This document shows, in pieces, positions 1 to 8,848 of a stretch of 30,356 nt of DNA. Each line of letters begins with the position of its first letter. Within the stretch, counting starts at the first letter, position 1. Below the pieces are notes generated by a model. That model saw only the letters and a program-made list of their open reading frames with translations. It was not told where the DNA came from and did not search any database. A program made the position numbers and the translations under genes. Source of the DNA: an uncultured Bacteroidales bacterium (GTDB lineage: Bacteria; Bacteroidota; Bacteroidia; Bacteroidales; Muribaculaceae); contig USIY01000003.1 in the NCBI GenBank assembly GCA_900554845.1, positions 1-30,356 on the forward strand. Direction: 5' to 3'.

Positions 1-1412
1 CGCTCGGTCTCTATCTGATATTGGTGATAGCAGGCGCAATAAGCATTTACGCCGCCAGCTATGACTTTGACAATGCATCGCTATTCGATCTAAACGAGTT
101 CTCAGGCAAACAAATCCTGTGGATAGGACTGTCGTTGATCCTGGGTAGCGTTATATTGATTATGGACTACCGACTGTTTAAAATTTACGCCTACCCGATT
201 TATATAGTAGTACTCATTGTCTTGTTGCTGACAATATTAATCGCCCCCGACATCAAAGGATCACATTCCTGGATCGTAATGGGTCCTGTCAGCCTCCAGC
301 CGGCAGAATTCGGTAAATTTGCCACAGCGCTTGCGCTCGCCAAACTCTTCGATTCATATAATTTCAGTCTTAACGCGAAAATCAGCAACTACTTTCGGGC
401 AATGATAATCATATTCATGCCGATTATATTGATATTGTTGCAAAATGAAACCGGAAGCGCATTGGTCTACATATCGTTCATATTCGTGTTGTACCGTGAA
501 GGAATGAGCGGTCTGGTGCTGTTCTCCATACTTTGTGCGATAGCATATTTTGTCATTGCCGTAAAGTTCGCGACCCCTCTGATACTTGGAATACCCCTGG
601 GAGAATTCACAGTGTTCGTTCTGATCATGCTGATATTTTCGCTGATGCTGTTATTCTATTGCAAGGACATCATCATCGCACGCAACGTGGTTATAGGATT
701 CGCGGGTTCGGGATTGATCGTTACCGCTCTTTCTTTATTTGGCGTATCCGTAAATGGCACAGTCTATTTCCTCACAGCAATCTCTGCGGGACTTGTTTAC
801 GTGGCTGTTGCGATGTTCCGCCACCGTATAGGGAAATTCATGGTGACTATAGGATTCTGTCTTGTATCGGTCATGTTCATGTATTCAGTGAACTATGCGT
901 TCAACAATATTCTTCAACCGCATCAGCAACAAAGAATCAAAGTCGCGTTGGGGATAGAGGAGAATTTACGCGGAGCCGGTTATAATGTGAATCAGTCTAA
1001 AATCGCCATTGGGTCAGGAGGTGTGACCGGGAAAGGATTTCTCAACGGTACACAAACGAAACTGAAATATGTTCCGGAACAGCACACGGACTTCATATTT
1101 TGCACTATTGGTGAAGAAGAGGGATTTATAGGCGCCTCTTGCGTATTGTTGTTGTTCCTTGCATTGATATTGAGATTGATCCATATTGCGGAGCGACAAA
1201 GGTCGCCGTTTGAAAGAGTCTACGCCTATTGCGTTGTGTCAATATTGATATTTCACTTATGTATCAATGTCGGTATGGTGATAGGTCTATGTCCAGTAAT
1301 AGGCATACCGCTCCCCTTCTTCAGTTACGGCGGCTCCTCATTATGGGGATTCACTATACTTCTCTTCATTCTTCTCCGGCTTGATGCTTCACGTAAGGAG
1401 AGGATGGATTAG
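1..1412 (+). CDS. rodA: RodA, SEDS-family peptidoglycan glycosyltransferase (5' end cut by window)
   Basis: RodA polymerises lipid II into glycan strands in the inner membrane with a class B penicillin-binding protein, to keep cell shape. The protein is almost all hydrophobic segments. It has the conserved SEDS stretch PEQHTDFIF, whose Asp (codon at 1089-1091) aligns with the catalytic Asp of E. coli RodA, followed by EEEGFIGA, and ends with the family signature PLPFFSYGGSSLWG and a charged tail. The frame is open to base 3 with typical RodA residues (LGLYLILVIAGAI) before the TTG at 21, so the true start lies left of the window; about 15-20 residues are probably missing. The middle is longer than in E. 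coli RodA (370 aa), as is usual in Bacteroidetes. FtsW is the alternative SEDS protein, but the N-terminal IYAASYDF and the C terminus fit RodA better. Confidence 0.9.
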   Translation, partial: LGLYLILVIAGAISIYAASYDFDNASLFDLNEFSGKQILWIGLSLILGSVILIMDYRLFKIYAYPIYIVVLIVLLLTILIAPDIKGSHSWIVMGPVSLQPAEFGKFATALALAKLFDSYNFSLNAKISNYFRAMIIIFMPIILILLQNETGSALVYISFIFVLYREGMSGLVLFSILCAIAYFVIAVKFATPLILGIPLGEFTVFVLIMLIFSLMLLFYCKDIIIARNVVIGFAGSGLIVTALSLFGVSVNGTVYFLTAISAGLVYVAVAMFRHRIGKFMVTIGFCLVSVMFMYSVNYAFNNILQPHQQQRIKVALGIEENLRGAGYNVNQSKIAIGSGGVTGKGFLNGTQTKLKYVPEQHTDFIFCTIGEEEGFIGASCVLLLFLALILRLIHIAERQRSPFERVYAYCVVSILIFHLCINVGMVIGLCPVIGIPLPFFSYGGSSLWGFTILLFILLRLDASRKERMD

Positions 1413-1413
1413 A

Positions 1414-1445
1414 TTTGGCAATGTTATGGGTTTTGACTATATTTG
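1414..1445 (+). promoter_or_regulatory. Bacteroidetes-type promoter for the 1535-3267 gene run
   Basis: TTTG at 1414-1417 and TATATTTG at 1438-1445 match the -33 and -7 elements of the Bacteroidetes primary sigma factor, 20 nt apart. It starts 2 nt after the rodA stop, and the predicted start near 1452 leaves a leader of about 80 nt before the first gene. Confidence 0.65.
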
Positions 1446-1454
1446 TAGAAAATC

Positions 1455-1473
1455 TCAAAACTTCATGTTTTGA
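1455..1473 (+). promoter_or_regulatory. Small stem-loop at the 5' end of the predicted leader
   Basis: Seven-base perfect inverted repeat TCAAAAC / GTTTTGA around a TTCAT loop, immediately after the predicted transcription start. It has no U tract in the plus direction, so a 5' mRNA-stabilising hairpin is more likely than a terminator for rodA. Confidence 0.35.
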
Positions 1474-1534
1474 ATGATAAAATAGTGCGGTTTACGCGTT
1501 ATAACTACAAAGACAGTAATATAACCTAAATATT

Positions 1535-1906
1535 ATGGCAAATAAAAGAGAATTCAAGAAGTTCGTAGACGAGCTCGGAGCGTCTGTGATTGACGAAATG
1601 GTAGATGCTTACAGCAATGTCAAGGGAATCGACCAGGACAAGATTGCAGAGGCCATGGAGAAAGTACTCGGAGCGATTGGCAAAGCCAGGAGCAACAGCA
1701 ACATCACGTTCGACCGTGGCATGAGCGCATTCGGAAGCAAGCAAGAATATTCCAAAGCAAAGAAAGAATTTTTCGAGGCATTGTTCAATAAAGTAGAGAC
1801 TGAATTCAGCGAAGAAGTGAATCAGGCTCTTAAAATATTCAATTCCGCGCTTCCAGCCGAAGAGCGTGAACGCAATAAGGCATACGCTGCCGCCGCAAAC
1901 GCCTGA
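1535..1906 (+). CDS. Conserved small helical protein of unknown function
   Basis: A 123-residue cytoplasmic protein with no signal peptide or membrane segment. It is rich in Lys, Glu and Ala and should be nearly all alpha-helix; the tail is Ala-rich (AYAAAANA). I recognise it only as resembling small conserved hypothetical proteins of Bacteroidales; no catalytic motif is visible. The start ATG follows a predicted leader of about 80 nt and matches the lysine-rich MANKREFKK opening. It is first in a run with the acyltransferase gene (5 nt gap) and the amidase gene, so it is probably co-transcribed with them, but that alone does not suggest a function. A long antisense frame at 1526-1909 is a shadow of this gene. 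Confidence 0.75.
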   Translation: MANKREFKKFVDELGASVIDEMVDAYSNVKGIDQDKIAEAMEKVLGAIGKARSNSNITFDRGMSAFGSKQEYSKAKKEFFEALFNKVETEFSEEVNQALKIFNSALPAEERERNKAYAAAANA

Positions 1907-1911
1907 CACTT

Positions 1912-2463
1912 ATGGCTAATCTGTGGGGCAAGATACTTAAATGGATGGGATGGAGAGTCGAAATAACGGCTCCCCATCTTGATAAATGCGTGATATGTGT
2001 GGCTCCCCACACTTCCAATTGGGACTTCGTAATCGGCATAATGGCATATAAATCACTGAACCGTAAAGCAAGCTTCTTAATGAAGGAATTTTGGTTTTTT
2101 TGGCCGATGGGATGCCTGATGCGTAAATTGGGCGGTATACCTGTAGCTGCCAAGGGGTCAAAAGGAGAACTCAGCCATTATCTTGTCCGGGAATTCAACA
2201 GCCGAAAATATATGAATCTTGCCGTGACCCCGGAAGGGTCCAGAAGCAGGATAGAGAAATGGAGGCGAGGGTTTCTATATATTGCGGCAGGAGCTCAAGT
2301 TCCAATTCAGCTCGGTGTCATAGACTATGCCACAAAAGAGGTGATCATACGCGATTCCTTCGTAACGACCGGAGATGTTGACCGAGACATGTCAACAATC
2401 AAGAGATATTATTCAAAATTCACCAATGCCGCCAAATATCCTGAAAAATTCACAACTGACTGA
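1912..2463 (+). CDS. PlsC-like lysophospholipid acyltransferase family protein
   Basis: Likely transfers an acyl group to a lysophospholipid or related acceptor at the inner face of the cytoplasmic membrane. The signature motif HX4D is present as HTSNWD (H33, D38), where His is the general base, and the acceptor-binding motif appears as TPEGSRSR (E108, G109) followed by a basic stretch KWRRGF. Residues 60-70 (FWFFWPMGCLM) form a short hydrophobic patch that could sit on the membrane. At 183 residues it is shorter than typical PlsC (about 240), matching the small 1-acyl-glycerol-3-phosphate acyltransferase-like proteins common in Bacteroidetes. The ATG lies 5 nt after the previous stop. The exact acyl acceptor cannot be told from sequence. 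Confidence 0.85.
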   Translation: MANLWGKILKWMGWRVEITAPHLDKCVICVAPHTSNWDFVIGIMAYKSLNRKASFLMKEFWFFWPMGCLMRKLGGIPVAAKGSKGELSHYLVREFNSRKYMNLAVTPEGSRSRIEKWRRGFLYIAAGAQVPIQLGVIDYATKEVIIRDSFVTTGDVDRDMSTIKRYYSKFTNAAKYPEKFTTD

Positions 2464-2469
2464 AGACAT

Positions 2470-3267
2470 ATGATGACCAAAGATCTACATATATGCCTGG
2501 TCCCGCTTGAAATCCAATGGGGCGACAAAATGGCTAATCTGAGCGCCCTCGAGGATAAAATTCAGATGGTTCACCCTCAAACTGATCTGCTGATTCTTCC
2601 TGAGACTTTTTCAACGGGATTCCCTACCGGCAAGGACAAAGAAGAAATCAGGCCGTTGGCCGAGAGAAATTCAGGCGAGACCATCGATAGAATCAAAGAA
2701 TTGGCCGCCAAATACCATATGGCCATCGCCGGGAGTTTTATAGCCGACACAGGGGGATCATTATATAACCGCGGATTCTTTATTGAACCTGGAGGTGAAG
2801 AGACTTTCGAGGACAAACACCATCTCTTCAGCATGGCTGGCGAAGACAAAATTTTCTCCCGTGGATATGGCCGAATGATCGTGAGGTATCGGGGATGGAA
2901 TCTTGCTATGGTTGAATGTTATGATGTCAGATTCCCGGTATGGTGCAGAAATGTGGACAATGAGTACGATGCATTGATAGTCATAGCCAACTGGCCTGAA
3001 GTCAGAATCGATGCATGGAATAAATTATTACCGGCTCGCGCCATAGAAAACCTGTCATATGTCTGTGCAGTGAACTGTAAAGGCACAGACGACAATGGAT
3101 ATAAATATGTAGATGCCTCACAAGTTTTAGACTTCAAAGGACGCGACATATCTATCCGCGTTGAAAATTCCGGCTTGGTATATGCTACATTATTACGAGA
3201 AAAACTTGACGCTTTCAGGGCCAAATTCCCTGCATGGCGCGACGCAGATACATTTCAATTGGTTTAA
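2470..3267 (+). CDS. Nitrilase-superfamily carbon-nitrogen hydrolase (omega-amidase, YafV type)
   Basis: Hydrolyses an amide C-N bond through a Cys thioester. The Glu-Lys-Cys triad is visible: E45 in LILPETFSTG, K116 in FEDKHHLF and C150 in MVECYDVRFPVW. The spacing and the STG after the Glu motif fit the omega-amidase / YafV branch, which removes alpha-ketoglutaramate and related keto-acid amides produced by transaminases; that substrate is inference from the family. It is a 265-residue soluble cytoplasmic protein of full family length. It starts 6 nt after the acyltransferase stop; two adjacent ATGs (2470 and 2473) are both possible starts. It is the last gene before a strong stem-loop. Confidence 0.85.
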   Translation: MMTKDLHICLVPLEIQWGDKMANLSALEDKIQMVHPQTDLLILPETFSTGFPTGKDKEEIRPLAERNSGETIDRIKELAAKYHMAIAGSFIADTGGSLYNRGFFIEPGGEETFEDKHHLFSMAGEDKIFSRGYGRMIVRYRGWNLAMVECYDVRFPVWCRNVDNEYDALIVIANWPEVRIDAWNKLLPARAIENLSYVCAVNCKGTDDNGYKYVDASQVLDFKGRDISIRVENSGLVYATLLREKLDAFRAKFPAWRDADTFQLV

Positions 3268-3290
3268 TTGTAATTCTGTATCAACAATAA

Positions 3291-3326
3291 ACAAAGGAGC
3301 AACGGATAATCCCATTGCTCCTTTGT
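3291..3326. terminator. Stem-loop between convergent nitrilase and clpC genes
   Basis: A perfect 12-bp stem (left arm 3291-3302, right arm 3315-3326; core AAGGAGCAA / TTGCTCCTT) with a 12-nt loop, in the 78-bp gap between convergent genes. In the plus direction the stem ends in TTTGT, and in the minus direction it likewise ends in TTTGT followed by TTATTG, so it can serve as terminator for both. Confidence 0.75.
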
Positions 3327-3345
3327 AATTACTATCAGGATCACA

Positions 3346-5934
3346 TCATTTCTCAGGCAATAGCGATTGATTATCCTCAATCGGCACAAGAGGAGTGTAT
3401 TCGAGGGTCAATTTACCTGTTTCATCCCCGTCATTGCTCTTAATAGCCTTGATCGTTCCTCCGATACTTCCTTCGGCATTCAGTCGCAGAATAATCTCAG
3501 CAAGCTCGTCTTCCAGATATTTCTGGATTGCACGTTTAAGGGGTCGCGCTCCGAAATTTTTATCATAACCTTTCTCAGCTATGAAGTTCTTTGCCTCTGC
3601 AGTGAGCTCAAGATTGAAGCCAAGTTTCTCCACACGCTTGAAGAAGTCTCTCAATTCTAGATCAATAATCTTATCGATAGCGCCCCTGTCAAGCTGATCG
3701 AACATTATTATGTCATCCACACGATTCAGAAACTCCGGGCTGAACGCTTTGTTCAAAGCCTTCGAGATCACTCCATGGGCCTGTTGTTTGCTTACATCGG
3801 CTGTGTTGAATCCTACGCCTCCGCCAAACTCTTTCAGTTGTCTTGACCCAATGTTGCTTGTCATGATCAAAATAGTGTTCTTGAAGTCTATCCTACGTCC
3901 CAATGAATCGGTGAGACGTCCTTCGTCCATAACCTGCAACAACAGATTGAAGACATCCGGATGAGCTTTTTCGATTTCATCAAGCAGAACCACAGAGTAA
4001 GGTTTGCGACGTACCTTTTCTGTCAATTGTCCACCTTCCTCATAACCCACATATCCCGGAGGCGCTCCAACAAGACGCGACACAGTGAATTTTTCCATGA
4101 ACTCACTCATATCGACGCGAATCAGAGAATCCGAGGAGTCAAACAGATATTCGGCAAGTTTTTTCGCCAGCAAGGTCTTGCCGACACCTGTAGGACCGAG
4201 GAACATAAACACTCCGATGGGCTTATCAGGATCTTTCAAACCTATTCGATTTCTCTGGATGGCCTTGACAACTTTAGCCACAGCGTCATCCTGGCCGATG
4301 ACAGACCCTTTGAGTTTGTCACCCATTTCAATCAGGCGGGCATTTTCGGCCTGCGCCACTCTTTGCGCGGGCACACCGGTCATCAAAGCTACCACCTCGG
4401 CTACTTTTTCATCATCAACTGTCTGAGGGTTTGAACTTAGATTGTTCTCCCATTCATTCTTGGCCTTCTCAAGACGGTCCTTCGCATTTGACACTTCATC
4501 ACGCAGGCTGGCGGCCTTTTCATAATCCTGAGCCTTCGCAGCTTCAAGTTTTTCGGTGTTGAGCCGATCGACTTCCTTTTCAAGATTATCTATTTCTTCG
4601 GGCACTACTATATTGGTGATATGGACACGGCTTCCGGCCTCATCAAGCGCATCAAGCGCTTTGTCCGGGAAATTGCGGTCGCTGACGTATCTTTCTGTCA
4701 GAGTCACGCATGCCTCAAGCGCCTCATCGGTATATATTACATTGTGATGCTTCTCGTATTTATCCTTGACCTGACGCAGTATTTCCAATGTTTCCTCAGG
4801 AGACGTAGGCTCAACCATAACTTTTTGGAAACGACGTTCCAATGCACCGTCCTTTTCAATATTTTGCCGATATTCGTCAAGAGTAGTCGCTCCGATGCAT
4901 TGTATCTCGCCGCGCGCCAAAGCGGGTTTAAGCATATTGGCGGCGTCCATGGTGCCCGGGGCGCTGCCGGCGCCCACTATGGTATGGATCTCGTCAATAA
5001 ATAGAATAATCTGTTTATTGCGTGACAATTCGTCAAGGACAGCCTTAATACGTTCCTCAAACTGACCACGGTATTTTGTTCCGGCCACCATTCCGGCCAT
5101 ATCCAGTCCAACCACACGTTTGTCAAGAAGAACACGAGGCACCTTTCGCTGGATGATTCTGAGCGCAAGGCCTTCTACAATTGCAGATTTTCCAACACCG
5201 GGTTCGCCGATTAGAACCGGATTGTTTTTCTTTCTACGCGACAAAATTTGCGCCAGTCGCTCTATTTCCTTCTCTCGTCCCACAACAGGATCCATCCGGC
5301 CTTCGGAGGCGGCTTTCGTCATATCATAGCCGTATTTGTCAAGCGCGGGTGTATCACTGTTAGAACTCCCGCTCTTACTTCGGCTTTTGGACTGAGAATT
5401 CCCTCCGGAAGAAGAAACAGGACCATCTTCATCCTCATCATCACTGTCTTCCCCTTTATTTGGTTGTCCCATCGATATCGGGGGGAACTCGTTGATTGCC
5501 TGGATGGATATGTCAAAATTCAAATAATCTTCCTTAACCTTACGCAAAATCTCGCTGTCCATGGAACGAGAGTCATGAATCAAGGCGAGGATAAGATGCT
5601 CGCTTCCAATAGTATTGCCGTTCATTTTACGGGCTTCTGCAGTAGCCAGCTGCAAAAATCTTACAGCGGAAATGCTGATTCTGTATTGTTGCGCGAACAA
5701 AGTCGTGGTCTCACCAGGATTTATTCCTGCGAGAAGAGCATCTTCTATCTCTTGACGAATCTTGTCAAGAGGTATGCGTAATTGTGACAATATTTTGTAT
5801 CCGTATCCTTCGGAGTTATTCACTGCGACTAGCATGAATAACTCAGGAGTGATTGTATCAAACCCCAAACGTACTGCTTCTTTCATAGAAGCTTCCAGGA
5901 TCGGATTGAAAAGTCGTGAATAATCTTGCTTCAT
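3346..5934 (-). CDS. clpC: ClpC, AAA+ unfoldase of the Clp protease
   Basis: Unfolds protein substrates with ATP and feeds them to ClpP. Order of domains (862 aa from the start chosen here): Clp-N repeat domain 1-145; a Ser/Asp/Lys-rich linker about 157-197; AAA module 1 with Walker A GEPGVGKS (243-250) and Walker B ILFIDEIH; a coiled-coil middle segment with a UVR-like stretch (KAQDYEKAASLRDE); AAA module 2 with Walker A GPTGVGKT (580-587) and Walker B VVLLDEIEKAH. The tripeptide VGF at 707-709 is the ClpP-docking loop, which ClpB lacks, so ClpC rather than the disaggregase ClpB. An upstream in-frame ATG at 5982 would add 16 residues without family support; the ATG at 5934 follows AGGAAAAC and gives the normal N terminus MKQDYSRLF. 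Divergent from gyrA, as I recall from Bacteroides. Confidence 0.93.
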   Translation of the reverse strand: MKQDYSRLFNPILEASMKEAVRLGFDTITPELFMLVAVNNSEGYGYKILSQLRIPLDKIRQEIEDALLAGINPGETTTLFAQQYRISISAVRFLQLATAEARKMNGNTIGSEHLILALIHDSRSMDSEILRKVKEDYLNFDISIQAINEFPPISMGQPNKGEDSDDEDEDGPVSSSGGNSQSKSRSKSGSSNSDTPALDKYGYDMTKAASEGRMDPVVGREKEIERLAQILSRRKKNNPVLIGEPGVGKSAIVEGLALRIIQRKVPRVLLDKRVVGLDMAGMVAGTKYRGQFEERIKAVLDELSRNKQIILFIDEIHTIVGAGSAPGTMDAANMLKPALARGEIQCIGATTLDEYRQNIEKDGALERRFQKVMVEPTSPEETLEILRQVKDKYEKHHNVIYTDEALEACVTLTERYVSDRNFPDKALDALDEAGSRVHITNIVVPEEIDNLEKEVDRLNTEKLEAAKAQDYEKAASLRDEVSNAKDRLEKAKNEWENNLSSNPQTVDDEKVAEVVALMTGVPAQRVAQAENARLIEMGDKLKGSVIGQDDAVAKVVKAIQRNRIGLKDPDKPIGVFMFLGPTGVGKTLLAKKLAEYLFDSSDSLIRVDMSEFMEKFTVSRLVGAPPGYVGYEEGGQLTEKVRRKPYSVVLLDEIEKAHPDVFNLLLQVMDEGRLTDSLGRRIDFKNTILIMTSNIGSRQLKEFGGGVGFNTADVSKQQAHGVISKALNKAFSPEFLNRVDDIIMFDQLDRGAIDKIIDLELRDFFKRVEKLGFNLELTAEAKNFIAEKGYDKNFGARPLKRAIQKYLEDELAEIILRLNAEGSIGGTIKAIKSNDGDETGKLTLEYTPLVPIEDNQSLLPEK

Positions 5935-6306
5935 TACAAATGTTTTCCTAAGATATAAACAAACTTTGTGCCAAAAATTCAAAAATATTATGAATTGAGT
6001 GATACAAATAAATATTGTATGATTTATCCTAAGGTAATCGTCATATAAATATATTGATTTTCAATACTTAAATACATGTTTTAACATTAACGGAACTTCA
6101 TTACAGTTACAGTTAGACAATCTCCGTATAGTGTTTATGCAGTCTATGCGGGCATTGACGGATTAGCTGTCGCAGCTTTACAGCAAATCAAATAACGCAA
6201 TAACAGGCACGGTTATTTCATTTGTATATGTGACTATTTTTTTGTAATTTTGTAGCAATAATCGCATGTACGCAAACCACAAAATTGCGGTTTTAAGTTA
6301 ATAAAA
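5935..6306. other. Divergent clpC-gyrA intergenic region (372 bp)
   Basis: AT-rich and without a convincing gene on either strand. The right part holds the gyrA promoter (6221-6252). For clpC, the minus strand has TATTTTTG (5987 to 5980) preceded by TTTG (6008 to 6005), but the 17-nt spacing is short compared with 20 nt elsewhere in the window, so this promoter is weak evidence. A GCTGT / ACAGC inverted repeat spans 6166-6184. No CIRCE-type heat-shock operator was seen near clpC. Confidence 0.6.
6221..6252 (+). promoter_or_regulatory. gyrA promoter, Bacteroidetes type
   Basis: TTTG at 6221-6224 and TAATTTTG at 6245-6252 with exactly 20 nt between. The predicted start near 6259 gives a leader of about 48 nt before the gyrA ATG at 6307. 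Confidence 0.7.
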
Positions 6307-8841
6307 ATGCAAGGAGACGACAAGATTATCCCGATTAATATAGAATCGGAGATGAAAAGCGCCTATATCGACTATTCGATGTCGGTAATTGTATCCCGAG
6401 CTCTTCCTGATGTACGAGATGGGTTCAAACCGGTACACCGCAGAGTTCTGTTCGGAATGAATGAGTTGCACAACTCTTTTTCAGGCGACACCAAAAAGTC
6501 GGCACGTGTTGTCGGCGAAGTAATGGGTAAATACCACCCTCATGGAGATTCCTCTATATATCTGACAATGGTCCGTTTGGCCCAGGAATGGTCACTCCGA
6601 TATCCTTTGGTTTTCGGACAAGGCAACTTTGGATCCATTGACGGCGATTCCCCTGCCGCCATGCGATACACTGAGGTCAAACTCGCCCGCATGGGTGAAG
6701 AGATGTTGCGTGACCTTGACAAACAGACGGTTGATTTTGTCCCCAATTTCGACAACACGCTTCTGGAACCGGCGGTTTTGCCCACACGCATACCCAATCT
6801 GCTGGTTAACGGAGCCGCCGGCATTGCCGTTGGTATGGCCACGAACATGCCTCCGCACAACTTGACGGAGTCGCTCAATGCTTCCATGGCTTTGATAGAC
6901 AATCCAGATATTGATCTTGACGGTCTTATGGAGTATGTGAAGGCACCTGACTTCCCTACCGGCGGTGAAATTTACGGCCTTCAGGGTGTCCGCGATGCAT
7001 ACGAAACCGGAAGAGGACGTATCCTAATCCGCGCAAAGGCTGAGATAGAGAGCCATGAATCACATGACTCCATAGTAATATCCGAAATTCCTTACGGAGT
7101 AATCAAGTCCGAACTCGTCAAGAGTATATGCGATCTTGCCGATGAAAAGAAAATAGACGGCATAGCGGATGTCACAGATACTTCCGCACGCGGCAAGATA
7201 AATATCACAATAGACATTAAACGAGATGCCAATGCGAAAGTGGTTCTGAACAAGCTGTTCAAGATGACAGCGTTGCAGACTTCTTTCAGCGTCAACAATG
7301 TAGCATTGGTAAACGGACGTCCGAAGACATTGAGCCTTAAGGAACTGCTTCAGGCATTTGTGGATCACCGCCGGGAAGTTGTTCTCCGACGTACTCGATA
7401 TGAACTGGCGGAAGCGGAGAAAGAAGCGCACCTTACCAAGGGATTGATCATAGCGTGCGACAATATAGATGAGGTAATTCACATTATCCGCAGTTCCGCC
7501 ACTCCGGATGAAGCCAAGCAACGACTCTGTGATTCATTCCAGCTGGATATGGAACAGGCCGACAAGATCGTCGAGATGCGTCTGCGTCAGCTCACAGGTC
7601 TGGAGATGGACAAACTTCAGGAAAAATACAAGAATTTACTTGATGCTATCGCAAGATATCAGGAGATATTGAATAACGAGCACGTTCTGCGAGAGTTGAT
7701 GAAATCAGAACTGGCGGAAATTCGTGATAAATACGGAGATGAACGGCGCACCACAATAAATCCATTCTCCGGTGATTTCAATTCTGAAGATTTCTTCCCC
7801 GATGACCAGATGATCATAACGATATCACATCTGGGTTACATAAAGCGCACTCCCCTATCGGAATTCCGCTCGCAGCACAGAGGCGGCATCGGAGCCAAGG
7901 GCAGTTCAACGCGTGACGAGGACTTTATCGAGTATATATATCCTGCAACTAATCACAACTATCTTCTTTTCTTCACACAAAAGGGTCGTTGTTATTGGCT
8001 GCGTGTATATGAAATTCCGGAGGGCACAAAGAATTCAAAAGGACGCGCCATACAGAATCTTCTTCAGCTTGAGCAAGACGATCGTGTAAACGCATTCATC
8101 CGTGTGAAGAATCTGACTGACCCGGCATACAACACCACTCACAATCTGATCTTCGCGACCAAACAAGGAATAATAAAGAAGACCTCCCTTGCCGCATACT
8201 CCCATCCTCGTGCAGTGGGAGTGAACGCCATCATTATCAGGGAAGACGATGAAGTGATAGGAGTACGTCTGACAGACGGCAACACCCAAGTAATCATGGC
8301 AAACAAGAACGGACGCGCGATCCGTTTCCCGGAAGACAAGGTCCGCACAATGGGCCGTATGTCAACGGGCGTCCGTGGAATGACGCTTGACGGCGATTCG
8401 GATGAAGTGGTCGGAATGATAACAATGACAGGCGCGGAAGGCGAAACTGTAATGGTAGTGTCAGAGAAAGGCTATGGCAAGCGCTCTGATATAGAAGACT
8501 ATCGCATCACAAACCGTGGAGGAAAAGGTGTCAAGACCATTCAGATAACCGAAAAGACGGGAAAATTGATCGCCATTAAAAATGTAAATGACGATAATGA
8601 TCTGATGATTATAAATCAAAGCGGTGTTGCACTTCGTCTGGCGGTTAGTTCTATAAGGGTAATGGGCCGTGCAACTCAAGGTGTAAAGCTTATTGACCTT
8701 GAGAAACGCGGTGACACCATCGCCTCCGTATGCAAGGTGGATTCTGAACCTATAGAGGAAAATGCCGACAATGAGGTAAATAACTCTGAAGACACACTGG
8801 AAAACACAAATTCTGACACCGTAGAATCGGACAATGAATAA
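6307..8841 (+). CDS. gyrA: DNA gyrase subunit A
   Basis: Breakage-reunion subunit of gyrase, which introduces negative supercoils with GyrB. Full length (844 aa). The N-terminal core has the quinolone-region motif HPHGDSSIY and the catalytic tyrosine Y121 in AAMRYTEV; VGMATNMPPHN follows. The C-terminal beta-pinwheel begins near 490 and has a degenerate GyrA box QHRGGIG at 523-529 (E. coli QRRGGKG). The tail after about 810 is acidic. ParC is the alternative, but the length, presence of a recognisable GyrA box and the clpC-gyrA-TPR context favour GyrA. Residue L86 sits where E. coli has Asp87, one of the residues contacting quinolones; S82 (E. coli Ser83) is kept. Own promoter at 6221-6252. 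Confidence 0.93.
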   Translation: MQGDDKIIPINIESEMKSAYIDYSMSVIVSRALPDVRDGFKPVHRRVLFGMNELHNSFSGDTKKSARVVGEVMGKYHPHGDSSIYLTMVRLAQEWSLRYPLVFGQGNFGSIDGDSPAAMRYTEVKLARMGEEMLRDLDKQTVDFVPNFDNTLLEPAVLPTRIPNLLVNGAAGIAVGMATNMPPHNLTESLNASMALIDNPDIDLDGLMEYVKAPDFPTGGEIYGLQGVRDAYETGRGRILIRAKAEIESHESHDSIVISEIPYGVIKSELVKSICDLADEKKIDGIADVTDTSARGKINITIDIKRDANAKVVLNKLFKMTALQTSFSVNNVALVNGRPKTLSLKELLQAFVDHRREVVLRRTRYELAEAEKEAHLTKGLIIACDNIDEVIHIIRSSATPDEAKQRLCDSFQLDMEQADKIVEMRLRQLTGLEMDKLQEKYKNLLDAIARYQEILNNEHVLRELMKSELAEIRDKYGDERRTTINPFSGDFNSEDFFPDDQMIITISHLGYIKRTPLSEFRSQHRGGIGAKGSSTRDEDFIEYIYPATNHNYLLFFTQKGRCYWLRVYEIPEGTKNSKGRAIQNLLQLEQDDRVNAFIRVKNLTDPAYNTTHNLIFATKQGIIKKTSLAAYSHPRAVGVNAIIIREDDEVIGVRLTDGNTQVIMANKNGRAIRFPEDKVRTMGRMSTGVRGMTLDGDSDEVVGMITMTGAEGETVMVVSEKGYGKRSDIEDYRITNRGGKGVKTIQITEKTGKLIAIKNVNDDNDLMIINQSGVALRLAVSSIRVMGRATQGVKLIDLEKRGDTIASVCKVDSEPIEENADNEVNNSEDTLENTNSDTVESDNE

Positions 8842-8848
8842 ACTTTTT

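Noticed and set aside
533..985. A 150-codon frame inside rodA, and other frames over 100 codons in clpC, dnaE and gyrA
   Set aside because: All lie wholly within well-supported genes and translate to low-quality Cys/Arg-rich or Ser-rich sequence typical of shadow frames.
5980..6008. clpC promoter with TTTG and TATTTTTG on the minus strand
   Set aside because: Spacing is 17 nt instead of the 20 nt seen at the other promoters in the window; kept only as a remark in the intergenic entry.
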